Notes: generated from the sequence alone by a model not told the origin. A stretch of DNA of 64,000 nucleotides from Citrobacter amalonaticus (GCF_018323885.1 NZ_AP024585.1:1426001-1490000); one strand, 5' to 3'. Shown: positions 17,929 to 28,259, counted from the first letter of the stretch. A program made the numbers and translations.

Positions 17929-19536
17929 ATGAGCATTCCTTTCACCCGGTGGCCTGACGAATTTGCCCGTCGGTACCGCGAAAAAGGCTACTGGCAGGAT
18001 CTGCCGCTGACGGATATTTTGACCCGCCATGCAGAAAGCGACCATACGGCGGTCATCGAGGGTGAGCGCCAGTTGAGCTATCGTGAACTGAACCAGGCGG
18101 TGGATAACCTCGCCTGTACGCTGCGCCGTCAGGGGATCAAATCCGGCGAAACCGCGCTGGTACAACTGGGCAACGTGGCGGAGTTGTATATCACGTTCTT
18201 TGCGCTGCTGAAGCTTGGCGTCGCGCCCGTGCTTGCGCTGTTCAGTCATCAACGCACTGAACTTACCGCGTATACGACGCAGATCGAGCCCGCGCTGCTG
18301 ATTGCCGATCGTCAGCACGCGCTGTTTGCCGACAATGATTTTCTGAATACGTTTATTGCTCAGCATAATTCTATTCGCGTGGTGCATCTGCTCAATGACA
18401 GTGGCGAGCACTGCCTGCAAGCGGCGATAAACCAGCCGGCAGACGCGTTTACTGCTACGCCATCGCCTGCGGATGAGGTGGCGTACTTCCAGCTCTCTGG
18501 CGGCACGACCGGGACGCCGAAGCTGATCCCGCGAACCCACAACGACTATTACTACAGCGTGCGTCGTAGTAATGAAATCTGTCACTTCACCGCCGATACG
18601 CGTTTTTTATGCGCCATCCCTGCTGCGCATAACTACGCCATGAGTTCACCCGGATCGCTGGGCGTATTTCTGGCGGGGGGAACGGTCGTACTGGCCGCGG
18701 ACCCGAGCGCCACGCTGTGCTTCCCGCTGATTGAAAAACATCAGATCAACGCGACGGCGCTGGTGCCGCCAGCGGTCAGCCTGTGGTTACAGGCGATTAA
18801 TGAATGGGGCAGCAATGCGCAGCTGGCTTCGCTGAAGCTGTTGCAGGTTGGTGGTGCGCGCCTCTCTGCATCCCTGGCGGCGCGGATCCCAGCCGAAATC
18901 GGCTGCCAGTTGCAGCAGGTTTTCGGCATGGCGGAAGGTTTAGTGAACTATACCCGTCTTGACGACAGCCCGGAGCGGGTAATCAATACCCAGGGGCGTC
19001 CGATGTGTCCGGATGATGAAGTGTGGGTGGCAGATGCCGACGGCAACCCGCTGCCACAAGGGGAAACGGGACGGCTAATGACGCGTGGTCCCTATACCTT
19101 CCGCGGTTATTACAAAAGCCCGCAGCATAACGCCAGCGCATTTGACGACAACGGTTTTTACTGCTCAGGCGATCTGATCGCCATCGACGAGGATGGCTAC
19201 ATCACCGTTCAGGGACGAGAGAAAGATCAGATCAACCGTGGCGGCGAGAAGATTGCCGCGGAAGAGATCGAAAACCTGTTACTGCGTCATCAGGCGGTGA
19301 TCCATGCGGCGCTGGTCAGTATGGAAGACGAGCTGCTGGGGGAGAAAAGCTGCGCGTATCTGGTGGTGAAAGAACCGCTGCGCGCGGTACAGGTGCGCCG
19401 CTTTCTGCGTGAGCAGGGCGTCGCTGAATTCAAGTTACCGGACCGGGTGGAAACCGTTGAGTCGCTGCCTTTGACCCCGGTGGGTAAAGTCGATAAAAAA
19501 CAATTACGTCAGTGGCTGGCAACACGTTCGGCCTGA
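17929..19536 (+). CDS. entE: EntE, 2,3-dihydroxybenzoate-AMP ligase
   Basis: Adenylates 2,3-dihydroxybenzoate and loads it onto the phosphopantetheine arm of the EntB carrier domain. 535 residues, an ANL-superfamily enzyme. The P-loop motif [10 protein letters not shown] is near residue 190, [20 protein letters not shown] covers the hinge and C-terminal domain, and the catalytic Lys lies in [10 protein letters not shown] near the C-terminus. Two consecutive ATGs occur; the second (17929) gives the E. coli-type MSIPFTRWP start. It lies 9 bases after entC in the same operon. Confidence 0.96.
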   Translation: MSIPFTRWPDEFARRYREKGYWQDLPLTDILTRHAESDHTAVIEGERQLSYRELNQAVDNLACTLRRQGIKSGETALVQLGNVAELYITFFALLKLGVAPVLALFSHQRTELTAYTTQIEPALLIADRQHALFADNDFLNTFIAQHNSIRVVHLLNDSGEHCLQAAINQPADAFTATPSPADEVAYFQLSGGTTGTPKLIPRTHNDYYYSVRRSNEICHFTADTRFLCAIPAAHNYAMSSPGSLGVFLAGGTVVLAADPSATLCFPLIEKHQINATALVPPAVSLWLQAINEWGSNAQLASLKLLQVGGARLSASLAARIPAEIGCQLQQVFGMAEGLVNYTRLDDSPERVINTQGRPMCPDDEVWVADADGNPLPQGETGRLMTRGPYTFRGYYKSPQHNASAFDDNGFYCSGDLIAIDEDGYITVQGREKDQINRGGEKIAAEEIENLLLRHQAVIHAALVSMEDELLGEKSCAYLVVKEPLRAVQVRRFLREQGVAEFKLPDRVETVESLPLTPVGKVDKKQLRQWLATRSA

Positions 19537-19549
19537 AGGAGAACACGCA

Positions 19550-20406
19550 ATGGCAATTCCTAAACTGCAGGCTTACGCGCTGCCAACCGCGCTCGATATT
19601 CCGGTCAATAAGGTCAACTGGACGTTCGAGCCGGACCGTGCAGCGCTGCTGATCCACGATATGCAGGACTACTTCGTCAGCTTCTGGGGTGAAAACTGTC
19701 CGATGATGGAACAGGTGATCGCCAATATCGCCGCGCTGCGCAACTACTGTAAAGCCCATAATATTCCGGTTTATTACACCGCACAGCCGAAAGATCAGAG
19801 CGATGAAGATCGTGCCCTGCTTAACGACATGTGGGGGCCCGGACTGACACGCTCACCAGAGCAGCAAAAAGTGGTTGCCGCGCTGGCACCGGATGAAGCC
19901 GATAATGTACTGGTGAAATGGCGTTACAGCGCGTTTCACCGTTCCCCGCTGGAACTGATGCTGAAAGAAACCGGTCGCGATCAGCTGATTATCACCGGGG
20001 TATATGCACACATTGGTTGCATGACCACCGCGACGGACGCTTTTATGCGCGATATCAAGCCGTTCATGGTAGCGGACGCGCTGGCCGACTTTAGCCGTGA
20101 AGAACACCTGATGTCGCTGAAGTATGTTGCGGGACGTTCAGGTCGGGTCGTAATGACTCAGGAGTTGTTGCCCGCGCCGGTACCAACCAGCAAAGATGAA
20201 CTGCGCGCGCTGATTTTACCGCTGCTCGATGAGTCCGATGAACCGATGGATGACGAGAACCTGATCGATTACGGTCTCGATTCGGTACGGATGATGGCGC
20301 TGGCAGCACGCTGGCGGAAAGTGCATGGTGATATCGACTTCGTGATGCTGGCGAAAAACCCGACCATTGATGCCTGGTGGGCGCTACTCTCTCGCGAGGT
20401 GCGCTG

Positions 20407-20407
<1 letters not shown>
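19550..20407 (+). CDS. entB: EntB, isochorismatase with aryl carrier domain
   Basis: Bifunctional: the N-terminal isochorismatase makes 2,3-dihydro-2,3-dihydroxybenzoate, and the C-terminal aryl carrier domain holds dihydroxybenzoate for EntF. 285 residues. The isochorismatase part shows LLIHDMQDYFV (catalytic Asp), the Lys in LVKWRYSAF, and GVYAHIGCMTTATDAFM (region of the family Cys). The carrier domain has YGLDSVRMM, with the phosphopantetheine Ser at 245 as in E. coli, the target of EntD. The stop overlaps the entA start by one base. Confidence 0.97.
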
Positions 20408-21578
<1,171 letters not shown>

Positions 21579-21701
21579 GCACGCTTAATGTTATGTGATT
21601 GCAGCGTTAACGGGTGAATGGAGTGATCCAGTTAACAATGCAATGTAAATAGTCGGTGATACTTCAGGTTTATTGGGTTGTCAGGTTGTTAAAACCAGAA
21701 A

Positions 21702-21763
21702 AGATGTTATAGAAACAAAATGTAACATCTCTCTTCTCTGGAACACGCAAACGGATAACAACC
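21702..21763 (+). promoter_or_regulatory. cstA leader with hairpin and CsrA-type GGA motifs
   Basis: An 8-base inverted repeat AGATGTTA / TAACATCT (21702-21730) is followed by a pyrimidine-rich stretch and two GGA motifs, at 21740-21742 and 21753-21755. The second is the likely ribosome-binding site of cstA. In E. coli, CsrA represses cstA by binding GGA sites including the one over the ribosome-binding site; the sequence here fits that scheme. A half CRP site (TGTGA at 21594) lies further upstream but lacks a good partner. Confidence 0.5.
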
Positions 21764-23869
21764 ATGAATAAATCAGGGAAATACCTCATCTGGACAGTGC
21801 TCTCGGTAATGGGTGCCTTTGCTCTGGGTTATATTGCGCTAAACCGTGGGGAACAGATCAACGCACTGTGGATAGTCGTGGCGTCGGTCTGTGTCTATCT
21901 CATTGCCTATCGTTTTTACGGTCTGTACATCGCCAAAAATGTGCTGGCGGTTGACCCGACGCGGATGACGCCTGCAGTACGCCATAACGACGGGCTCGAC
22001 TACGTCCCCACCGATAAAAAAGTCTTGTTTGGTCACCATTTTGCGGCGATTGCCGGCGCGGGTCCGTTAGTCGGGCCGGTTCTGGCGGCGCAAATGGGCT
22101 ATTTGCCGGGCATGATTTGGCTGCTGGCTGGCGTGGTTTTAGCCGGGGCGGTACAGGATTTCATGGTGCTCTTCGTGTCGACGCGTCGCGATGGCCGCTC
22201 GCTGGGTGAACTGGTCAAAGAAGAGATGGGCCCAACCGCCGGGGTGATTGCGCTGGTGGCCTGCTTCATGATCATGGTGATTATCCTTGCGGTGCTGGCG
22301 ATGATCGTGGTGAAAGCGCTGACCCACAGTCCGTGGGGAACCTACACCGTCGCGTTTACGATTCCGCTGGCGATCTTTATGGGTATCTATCTGCGCTATC
22401 TGCGTCCGGGTCGTATCGGCGAAGTGTCGGTTATCGGTCTGGTGTTCCTCGTGTTTGCGATTATTTCCGGCGGCTGGGTCGCGGAAAGTCCTACCTGGGC
22501 GCCGTACTTTGACTTCACTGGGGTTCAGTTAACCTGGATGCTGGTGGGTTACGGCTTCGTGGCGGCGGTACTGCCGGTGTGGCTGCTGCTGGCGCCGCGT
22601 GACTACCTCTCAACCTTCCTGAAAATCGGGACCATTGTTGGTCTGGCGGTTGGCATTTTGATCATGCGTCCAACGCTGACGATGCCTGCGCTGACTAAAT
22701 TCGTCGATGGTACCGGGCCGGTGTGGACAGGTAACCTGTTCCCGTTCCTGTTTATCACTATCGCCTGTGGCGCCGTTTCGGGTTTCCACGCGCTGATCTC
22801 CTCCGGCACGACGCCGAAGATGCTGGCAAACGAAGGTCAGGCTTGCTTCATTGGCTACGGCGGTATGCTGATGGAATCGTTTGTCGCCATCATGGCGCTG
22901 GTTTCTGCCTGCATCATCGATCCGGGCGTCTACTTCGCTATGAACAGCCCAATGGCCGTGCTGGCGCCTGCCGGCACGGCGGATGTGGTGGCGTCTGCCG
23001 CTCAGGTGGTCAGCAGTTGGGGCTTTGCGATTACGCCGGACACGCTGCATCAGATTGCTAACGAGGTGGGTGAGCAGTCGATTATCTCCCGTGCGGGTGG
23101 TGCGCCTACGCTGGCGGTGGGCATGGCCTATATCCTGCACGGCGCGCTGGGTGGGATGATGGATGTGGCCTTCTGGTATCACTTCGCCATTCTGTTCGAA
23201 GCGCTGTTTATTCTGACGGCGGTCGATGCGGGGACGCGTGCCGCGCGCTTCATGTTGCAGGATCTGCTGGGTGTCGTTTCTCCAGGCCTTAAACGTACGG
23301 ACTCATTGCCTGCCAACCTGCTGGCGACCGCACTGTGCGTGCTGGCGTGGGGCTACTTCCTGCATCAGGGCGTGGTGGATCCGTTAGGCGGCATTAACAC
23401 CCTGTGGCCGCTGTTTGGTATCGCTAACCAGATGCTGGCAGGTATGGCACTGATGCTCTGCGCGGTTGTCCTGTTCAAGATGAAACGTCAGCGTTATGCG
23501 TGGGTGGCGTTGGTGCCGACTGCATGGTTGCTGATTTGTACCCTGACGGCGGGCTGGCAGAAATCCTTCAGCCCGGATACAAAAGTGGGCTTCCTGGCGA
23601 TTGCCAATAAGTTCCAGGCGATGATCGACAGCGGCAATATCCCGCCGCAGTACACGGAATCGCAGCTGGCGCAACTGGTGTTTAACAACCGTCTGGATGC
23701 GGGCCTGACTATCTTCTTCATGGTGGTGGTCGTGGTACTGGCACTGTTCTCCATTAAGACGGCGCTCGCCGCTCTCAAAGAAGACAAGCCGACGGCAAAA
23801 GAGACGCCGTATGAGCCGATGCCGGAAAATGTGGAAGAGATCGTTGCGCAGGCCAAAGGCGCGCACTAA
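21764..23869 (+). CDS. cstA: CstA, carbon-starvation-induced peptide/pyruvate transporter
   Basis: Large inner-membrane carrier induced at carbon starvation; in E. coli it is linked to peptide use and pyruvate uptake. 701 residues, equal to E. coli, with about 16-18 hydrophobic segments. Conserved family stretches are FGHHFAAIAGAGPLVGPVLAAQMG near residue 87, SGTTPKMLANE in the middle and AVDAGTRAARFMLQD. The C-terminal tail is charged and cytoplasmic. It is followed, after a perfect palindrome, by ybdD, its usual small partner gene. Confidence 0.96.
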   Translation: MNKSGKYLIWTVLSVMGAFALGYIALNRGEQINALWIVVASVCVYLIAYRFYGLYIAKNVLAVDPTRMTPAVRHNDGLDYVPTDKKVLFGHHFAAIAGAGPLVGPVLAAQMGYLPGMIWLLAGVVLAGAVQDFMVLFVSTRRDGRSLGELVKEEMGPTAGVIALVACFMIMVIILAVLAMIVVKALTHSPWGTYTVAFTIPLAIFMGIYLRYLRPGRIGEVSVIGLVFLVFAIISGGWVAESPTWAPYFDFTGVQLTWMLVGYGFVAAVLPVWLLLAPRDYLSTFLKIGTIVGLAVGILIMRPTLTMPALTKFVDGTGPVWTGNLFPFLFITIACGAVSGFHALISSGTTPKMLANEGQACFIGYGGMLMESFVAIMALVSACIIDPGVYFAMNSPMAVLAPAGTADVVASAAQVVSSWGFAITPDTLHQIANEVGEQSIISRAGGAPTLAVGMAYILHGALGGMMDVAFWYHFAILFEALFILTAVDAGTRAARFMLQDLLGVVSPGLKRTDSLPANLLATALCVLAWGYFLHQGVVDPLGGINTLWPLFGIANQMLAGMALMLCAVVLFKMKRQRYAWVALVPTAWLLICTLTAGWQKSFSPDTKVGFLAIANKFQAMIDSGNIPPQYTESQLAQLVFNNRLDAGLTIFFMVVVVVLALFSIKTALAALKEDKPTAKETPYEPMPENVEEIVAQAKGAH

Positions 23870-23881
23870 CGTGTAATTATG

Positions 23882-23905
23882 CCCCTCTCCCGATCGGGAG
23901 AGGGG
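23882..23905 (+). terminator. Perfect 24-base palindrome between cstA and ybdD
   Basis: CCCCTCTCCCGA / TCGGGAGAGGGG is a perfect 12-base inverted repeat with no spacer, followed by ATTTT. It begins 12 bases after the cstA stop. It probably folds in RNA as a strong stem and may partly terminate or protect the cstA mRNA, which would lower ybdD expression. Confidence 0.6.
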
Positions 23906-23926
23906 ATTTTCTGACAGGTGGTAATG

Positions 23927-24124
23927 ATGTTTGATACGCTTTCGAAAGCCGGGAAATATCTGGGCCAGGCCGCGAAACTCATGATTGGCGTGCCGGACTA
24001 TGACAACTATGTCGAGCATATGCGGATCACCCATCCGGATCAGACGCCTATGACCTATGAGGAGTTTTTCCGTGAGCGTCAGGATGCGCGCTATGGCGGA
24101 AAGGGCGGGGCGCGCTGCTGTTGA
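23927..24124 (+). CDS. ybdD: YbdD, YbdD/YjiX-family small protein
   Basis: 65-residue protein of the YbdD/YjiX family (selenoprotein-like DUF466), which nearly always sits next to a CstA-type carrier. Conserved features are the [22 protein letters not shown] core, [11 protein letters not shown], and the C-terminal GGARCC. Three starts are possible (GTG 23918, ATG 23924, ATG 23927); the last matches E. coli YbdD in length and has AGGTGG upstream. The biochemical role is not established; an accessory function for CstA is inferred from constant linkage. Confidence 0.9.
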   Translation: MFDTLSKAGKYLGQAAKLMIGVPDYDNYVEHMRITHPDQTPMTYEEFFRERQDARYGGKGGARCC

Positions 24125-24140
24125 ACTCAAGGATCTTCGG

Positions 24141-24163
24141 GCCGGATAAGCACGTCATCCGAC
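24141..24163. repeat. Degenerate REP-like element between ybdD and ybdM
   Basis: GCCGGATAAGCACGTCATCCGAC is an imperfect REP-type palindrome (GCCGGAT / ATCCGAC) lying in the short gap between two convergent genes. Confidence 0.6.
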
Positions 24164-24172
24164 ATAATCAGG

Positions 24173-24790
24173 TTATTTCACCGTCCACGCTTTTGAAAAC
24201 CGACGACTGGCAAACAGCTCCTGAAGACCGTTGATCTGTTTCAGGCGCAGGACTTCGTCCTCGTCCATCCCCAGTTCCTTACCGATTTTTTCGTCTTCCC
24301 ATCCCAGTAATGCCAGTTCACGTACGATCTCCGACATCGCGTGGATCTGATGACGGCCACGAGCACGGTTATGGCGAATAGTTGCTGCCATGCGGTCATG
24401 CCGCTCCCCTTCCAGACAAGTAATGGGTAAATAGCCTTTGAGACGGGATTTAAGCGAGGCTTTGCTTTTCCCCAGTTCATGGCGGTGAAAACCGTCGACG
24501 ATCTCATACTCTTCCGGACTGGATTGGGTGGCAACAATGGGTTGGGTAAAGCCATCCGCCTCAATGGATTTCAGCAGCAGCTTTTTCTCCGGTGGTGCGA
24601 CGTTATTAGGATTGTAATCGTTAGGCGAAATGCGATCGTTTTTTATCCATAGCACACAGTCAACCGGCTCGTTGCGAAATGGACTGACGCTGTGAATCGC
24701 CTTTCTGAACTCATTGATGGCTTTAATTCTTTCGTCATCAGATAAGCCAGAAAGATAGCTAAGAAGGTCCTGAGTTAATCGTTGTTGCAT
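24173..24790 (-). CDS. ybdM: YbdM, ParB/sulfiredoxin-like domain protein (IbrB family)
   Basis: 205-residue protein with a ParB-like N-terminal domain: ISPNDYNPNNVAPPEK, then DGFTQPIVAT, then VDGFHRHELGK and the RHNRARGRH stretch, followed by a helix-turn-helix-like region (GWEDEKIGKELGMDEDEVLRLKQ). It overlaps ybdN by 16 bases. The pair resembles IbrA-IbrB of E. coli ECOR-9, where IbrB activates expression of immunoglobulin-binding proteins. No chromosome-partition role is suggested, as there is no parA or parS nearby. I chose ATG 24790 because GGGGA is 5 bases upstream; ATG 24802 has its purine run too close. Precise function unknown. Confidence 0.85.
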   Translation of the reverse strand: MQQRLTQDLLSYLSGLSDDERIKAINEFRKAIHSVSPFRNEPVDCVLWIKNDRISPNDYNPNNVAPPEKKLLLKSIEADGFTQPIVATQSSPEEYEIVDGFHRHELGKSKASLKSRLKGYLPITCLEGERHDRMAATIRHNRARGRHQIHAMSEIVRELALLGWEDEKIGKELGMDEDEVLRLKQINGLQELFASRRFSKAWTVK

Positions 24791-25998
24791 AAAATTCCCC
24801 ATTCCTTGCGTTTCGCTTTCATGCGTTCGCTATAACGCTGGTAACTTTTCGGTTTAGTTGGACTGAAAGAGAGCGCCCGACACCAGTAATCATTGTTCAA
24901 TAACACTTTGCAGATGCGTCGCCAGGAGGGAATATCTTTTGAACCGATATCACCCGTCTGCGTTTGCGGGATCTCACCGAGGCCGTTTTTTTTGTACCAC
25001 TGTAAATAGACGGCGATTTTGTTGCGGTAATGCTCTGCCGTGGAGATGGGCATGCTGAGCAGTAACAGCATGGCGTAGTCCTGCCAGCTCAAGTGATCGG
25101 GCTTGAGAATTTTTCGATGGCCATAGAAGTGATTATCCTGCCCGGCGTAGATCCCGCCGCTCCTGACGCCACTCACGCGCTCGCACATCGCGGCCCATCT
25201 TTCCGGTTCAACAACATGATAGAGCCATAATCCCTGGCGCTGTTCAGGGCCAAATGGTTCACAAATACGCATGTAACGGGCCGGAACACCGGCCTGATAC
25301 ATCAGGTTGTAGAGCGGATTACAGGGCAAATTGGTGCGACCAAACCAGGTCCAGATATCGGCTGTTTTCCAGTCATACAATGGATAGATATACCAGGTAT
25401 GTCCGCCTGGTGCGGCGGTCGTCCAGGGTTTGTCATCGGCAAAACGCTGTTTACGTAAACTGGCGATTGCCACAAAACGGTTATAGGATTCATCGGCCCG
25501 AATCCCGATCATCATCGCTGCCGGGCGTTTATTCGAAAACCAGTCGGCAAATTCACGTACAAACTGTTCGAAGGTCATGCCGGATTGATAGAAGGGAAAA
25601 TAACCCGGATCGGTGATGGCGTCTGGCGGCGGTTGACGAACCCACTGGGCATTGGGTTCCCAACACTGCCATTCAGGCTGAAACTGTGACAGTGAGTTTT
25701 GGGTGGTGAGCGGAAGGGCAACCCAATAGAAATGGTCGATGACATCGGCATACATTTCGCGCAGCGCGGTAATATAGCTAATGGTACAGGAAAATTGCGC
25801 TTCCCAGTCAATGAACAACACATTGATTTTTTTGTGTAGCTTACGGGCAATATTGGCCGTCAGATGTAACATCAAGCCAGAATCTTTACCACCGGAAAAG
25901 GAGACGCATACGCGGGGAAGATTTTCGAGAGTCCAGGTGATGCGTTCTTCAGCGGCTTCAAGAACATTTTGGTTTAATGATATTTTATAAACGGACAT
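24775..25998 (-). CDS. ybdN: YbdN, PAPS-reductase-like protein (IbrA family)
   Basis: 407-residue protein of the phosphoadenosine-phosphosulfate reductase / N-type ATP pyrophosphatase superfamily. The PP-loop SFSGGKDSG lies near residue 33, showing nucleotide binding. Other conserved stretches are FIDWEAQFSC, the Cys-containing NLPCNPLYNLMYQAGVP, CEPFGPEQRQGLW and FYGHRKILKP. It differs from CysH in length and in lacking the usual C-terminal ECGLH motif. It overlaps ybdM, forming a two-gene unit. ATG 25998 gives the E. coli-type MSVYKI start. The substrate is unknown: sulfur transfer or nucleotide-dependent modification are both possible. Confidence 0.88.
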   Translation of the reverse strand: MSVYKISLNQNVLEAAEERITWTLENLPRVCVSFSGGKDSGLMLHLTANIARKLHKKINVLFIDWEAQFSCTISYITALREMYADVIDHFYWVALPLTTQNSLSQFQPEWQCWEPNAQWVRQPPPDAITDPGYFPFYQSGMTFEQFVREFADWFSNKRPAAMMIGIRADESYNRFVAIASLRKQRFADDKPWTTAAPGGHTWYIYPLYDWKTADIWTWFGRTNLPCNPLYNLMYQAGVPARYMRICEPFGPEQRQGLWLYHVVEPERWAAMCERVSGVRSGGIYAGQDNHFYGHRKILKPDHLSWQDYAMLLLLSMPISTAEHYRNKIAVYLQWYKKNGLGEIPQTQTGDIGSKDIPSWRRICKVLLNNDYWCRALSFSPTKPKSYQRYSERMKAKRKEWGILCNND

Positions 25999-26290
25999 GT
26001 ATCGCTTATCCTTAAACGTTAAAGTCATTCGCCTGAAATAGATATCCCTCTATAATATAAGACTTTTTTGGGAGTGTGCAATACTTAAATAAATTCAATG
26101 AATTAATTAAATTATCTTACATATATCCGTTTTGAATATATTTTAATTGATATTACATGCTTGCTATACAAGCTGGTGTGGTTAAAAACAAAGGGTTTTT
26201 GCAAAGAAATGTTTCTTTCTGGTTTGAGTGTTACTTAAGTAAATCTTAAATGACGAAGTGATTTTTACAACGTGTTATGAGAAATATTCA
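25999..26290. other. AT-rich gene-free region upstream of ybdN
   Basis: About 290 bases with no supported ORF, strongly A+T-rich, lying between ybdN and dsbG (both minus strand). It must hold the ybdN promoter, and its composition suggests H-NS silencing. In E. coli K-12 the LysR gene ybdO occupies this spot; I see no remnant of it here. Confidence 0.6.
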
Positions 26291-26322
26291 GGGTAATTAT
26301 ATCTAATGGCATATAATTACCC
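26291..26322 (-). terminator. A/T-rich hairpin after dsbG
   Basis: Perfect 12-base stem GGGTAATTATAT / ATATAATTACCC with an 8-base loop, starting 7 bases beyond the dsbG stop codon. It probably ends or stabilises the dsbG transcript; there is no clean T run. Confidence 0.6.
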
Positions 26323-26329
26323 GTAGTAC

Positions 26330-27076
26330 TTATGGATGTGTCATCATGGCATCCAGTTGCGCTTTTTCAGGCAAGCCAACGACCTGCTGAAGAACGTTAT
26401 CTTTATTCATATAATAAATTGCGGGCGTGACGTTTGCGCCTAAATCATCCATGATTTTCTGGTTCATATTGAGGATTTTCATGTGTGCCGGAGAAATCGC
26501 TTTGGGTACCGTGAGTGCCATTTTTCCGCCAGAGGCTTCATAATCATGCCAGGTTTTTGCCGGATCGTTCGATGCCAGAATGGCAGCAGCGGTAGCTGGG
26601 CTCTCTGGTTTGATGACGCCGACGAGTAGCGTTCGCAATTGGACTTTGCCGGACTCCACCCATGGCCGAGCCTGTTGCCAGAACTGTTTGCAGTACGGAC
26701 AGAAAGGATCAGCAAAAACATACAGCACCACCGGAGCCTCTTTTTTGCCATCGAGAAGCCAGTCGGCTTTTTCCATGCGCTGCCACATTTCCCGTCCGGC
26801 AGGCGCATAGATTTCTTTCTCTATCAACTGATTGCTCAGGTTTTCGCCTTTTTCATTGTACATGTAGCCTGAAATGGCCTGCTTGCCATCAGGCGTCAGG
26901 TAGATAGTGACCCCCATATCCTGATATTTCCCAAGATAGCCTTTCATCCCGCCGGGCGCATCGAACGACTTTATAATGGTAATCCCTTGTTTTTCTATCG
27001 CTTTAACGGGCGCAGGCAGGTCTTCGGCCCAGGCAAAAAGAGGGAGCAGGGAGAGCAAAAGCGTACGTTTTAACAT
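26330..27076 (-). CDS. dsbG: DsbG, periplasmic disulfide isomerase/chaperone
   Basis: Periplasmic thioredoxin-fold protein that reduces or isomerises protein disulfides and protects single cysteines from sulfenylation; kept reduced by DsbD. 248 residues, as in E. coli. A signal peptide ends near residue 17 (LFAWA), an N-terminal dimerisation domain follows, then the active site [13 protein letters not shown] (CxxC) and the cis-Pro loop [10 protein letters not shown]. Of two adjacent ATGs the second (27076) is better spaced from GGA and equals the E. coli length. It is divergent from ahpC, with an OxyR-type site 36-72 bases upstream. Confidence 0.95.
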   Translation of the reverse strand: MLKRTLLLSLLPLFAWAEDLPAPVKAIEKQGITIIKSFDAPGGMKGYLGKYQDMGVTIYLTPDGKQAISGYMYNEKGENLSNQLIEKEIYAPAGREMWQRMEKADWLLDGKKEAPVVLYVFADPFCPYCKQFWQQARPWVESGKVQLRTLLVGVIKPESPATAAAILASNDPAKTWHDYEASGGKMALTVPKAISPAHMKILNMNQKIMDDLGANVTPAIYYMNKDNVLQQVVGLPEKAQLDAMMTHP

Positions 27077-27111
27077 CATTTATCCTTATAAATCAGAGCG
27101 ATTGCGAGAAC

Positions 27112-27148
27112 GGTGGGGAAACCTATCACAGCCATAGATAAGACCTCA
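27112..27148. promoter_or_regulatory. OxyR-type site between dsbG and ahpC
   Basis: ACCTATCACAGCCATAGAT has the central CTAT-N7-ATAG of the OxyR consensus exactly, followed by T, A and CT at the expected positions (ATAGATAAGACCT). It lies close to dsbG; in E. coli both dsbG and ahpCF belong to the OxyR regulon. Binding is inferred from the motif. Confidence 0.6.
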
Positions 27149-27452
27149 GGCTGGAACGTTGCCCTTTGAGGAGTGGGGTGGTGTAATCATTCTCGCTGTT
27201 ACAGCCTTTGTTAAGGTAATGTAGAGCGCAACACATAGCCAGTTTCACTGGCGCTGAAGTTACCCACGGGTAGTTCAGGTAACGGGGCTGCCTGCAAAGG
27301 TGGCCCTTTTTACTTTGCGTCGTAGCACGTTCACAACGTTGAATTGAGAGGTTTGTTAGCTAACGCTTATTGATTTGATAAAGGAAACGCATTAGCCCTG
27401 TCAGTCAATCTTCGGTAACTTATCTCTCAACGAAAACATGGAGGAAGTACAG
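27149..27452 (+). promoter_or_regulatory. ahpC upstream region
   Basis: This 300-base stretch holds no supported ORF. It contains an inverted repeat GTTACC / GGTAAC (27259-27283), a weak GC-rich stem followed by a short T run (about 27284-27311), and a strong ribosome-binding site GGAGGAA (27440-27446) before ahpC. The ahpC promoter must lie here, but I could not assign its -10 and -35 with confidence. Confidence 0.45.
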
Positions 27453-28016
27453 ATGTCTTTGATTAATACCAAAATTAAACCTTTTAAAAACCAGGCGTTC
27501 AAAAACGGTGAATTCATCGAAGTGACCGAGAAAGATACCGAAGGCCGCTGGAGCGTCTTCTTCTTCTATCCGGCTGACTTTACCTTCGTATGCCCGACCG
27601 AACTGGGTGACGTTGCAGACCATTACGAAGAACTGCAGAAGCTGGGCGTAGACGTTTACTCCGTCTCTACCGACACCCACTTTACCCACAAAGCATGGCA
27701 CAGCAGCTCAGAGACCATCGCTAAAATCAAATATGCGATGATCGGCGACCCGACTGGCGCCCTGACCCGTAACTTCGACAACATGCGTGAAGACGAAGGT
27801 CTGGCAGACCGCGCGACGTTCGTTGTTGACCCGCAGGGTATCATCCAGGCGATCGAAGTTACCGCTGAAGGTATCGGCCGTGATGCTTCTGACCTGCTGC
27901 GTAAAATCAAAGCCGCTCAGTATGTTGCTTCTCACCCAGGCGAAGTGTGCCCGGCTAAGTGGAAAGAAGGCGAAGCGACGCTGGCTCCATCCCTTGATCT
28001 GGTCGGTAAAATCTAA
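27453..28016 (+). CDS. ahpC: AhpC, alkyl hydroperoxide reductase peroxiredoxin subunit
   Basis: Typical 2-Cys peroxiredoxin that destroys hydrogen peroxide and organic peroxides, recycled by AhpF. 187 residues. The peroxidatic Cys is in FTFVCPTE (near 47) and the resolving Cys in GEVCPAKW (near 166). ATG 27453 gives [11 protein letters not shown] and has GGAGGAA at ideal spacing; the frame opens five codons earlier. An ERIC element begins directly after the stop codon and separates it from ahpF. Codon use is strongly biased, as expected for a highly expressed protein. Confidence 0.98.
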   Translation: MSLINTKIKPFKNQAFKNGEFIEVTEKDTEGRWSVFFFYPADFTFVCPTELGDVADHYEELQKLGVDVYSVSTDTHFTHKAWHSSSETIAKIKYAMIGDPTGALTRNFDNMREDEGLADRATFVVDPQGIIQAIEVTAEGIGRDASDLLRKIKAAQYVASHPGEVCPAKWKEGEATLAPSLDLVGKI

Positions 28017-28017
28017 A

Positions 28018-28141
28018 AATTCCGGCGTTTTTCATGCCACAGGTGTGTTGGCTGCGCTTATTCATCCCGGTCACTTACTTATGTAAGCTCCCGGGGATTC
28101 ATAAGCTTGCTGCCTTCCTGTGACAAGAAATACTGGGAATT
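28018..28141. repeat. ERIC (intergenic repeat unit) element between ahpC and ahpF
   Basis: About 124 bases forming one long imperfect palindrome. Outer arms are AATTCC / GGAATT, then CACAGG / CCTGTG, GCTTAT / ATAAGC, ATCCCGG / CCGGGGAT, and the central CTTAC-TTAT-GTAAG. The core CACTTACTTATGTAAGCTCC followed by a GGGGATTCA-type stretch matches the well-known ERIC core. It is full-length and begins one base after the ahpC stop codon, so it is transcribed as a large hairpin inside ahpCF mRNA. Confidence 0.85.
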
Positions 28142-28259
28142 TACCTCACATACGGGTGCTTATGGGTGCCCGTTTTATTCAGCACCATGACGCAAGTTGT
28201 ATTAATGCAGACTCAGCCAAATCAGCTTGCATGATGATGTTTTCAGAGAGGGAAGAACA

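Noticed and set aside
21594..21612. CRP site upstream of cstA
   Set aside because: TGTGA is present but the second half-site is poor, so it was mentioned only as a weak half-site and not listed as a feature.
24173..24790. Chromosome-partition ParB
   Set aside because: YbdM has only the ParB-like domain. There is no parA beside it, no parS-like palindromes were seen, and its partner is a PAPS-reductase-like protein.
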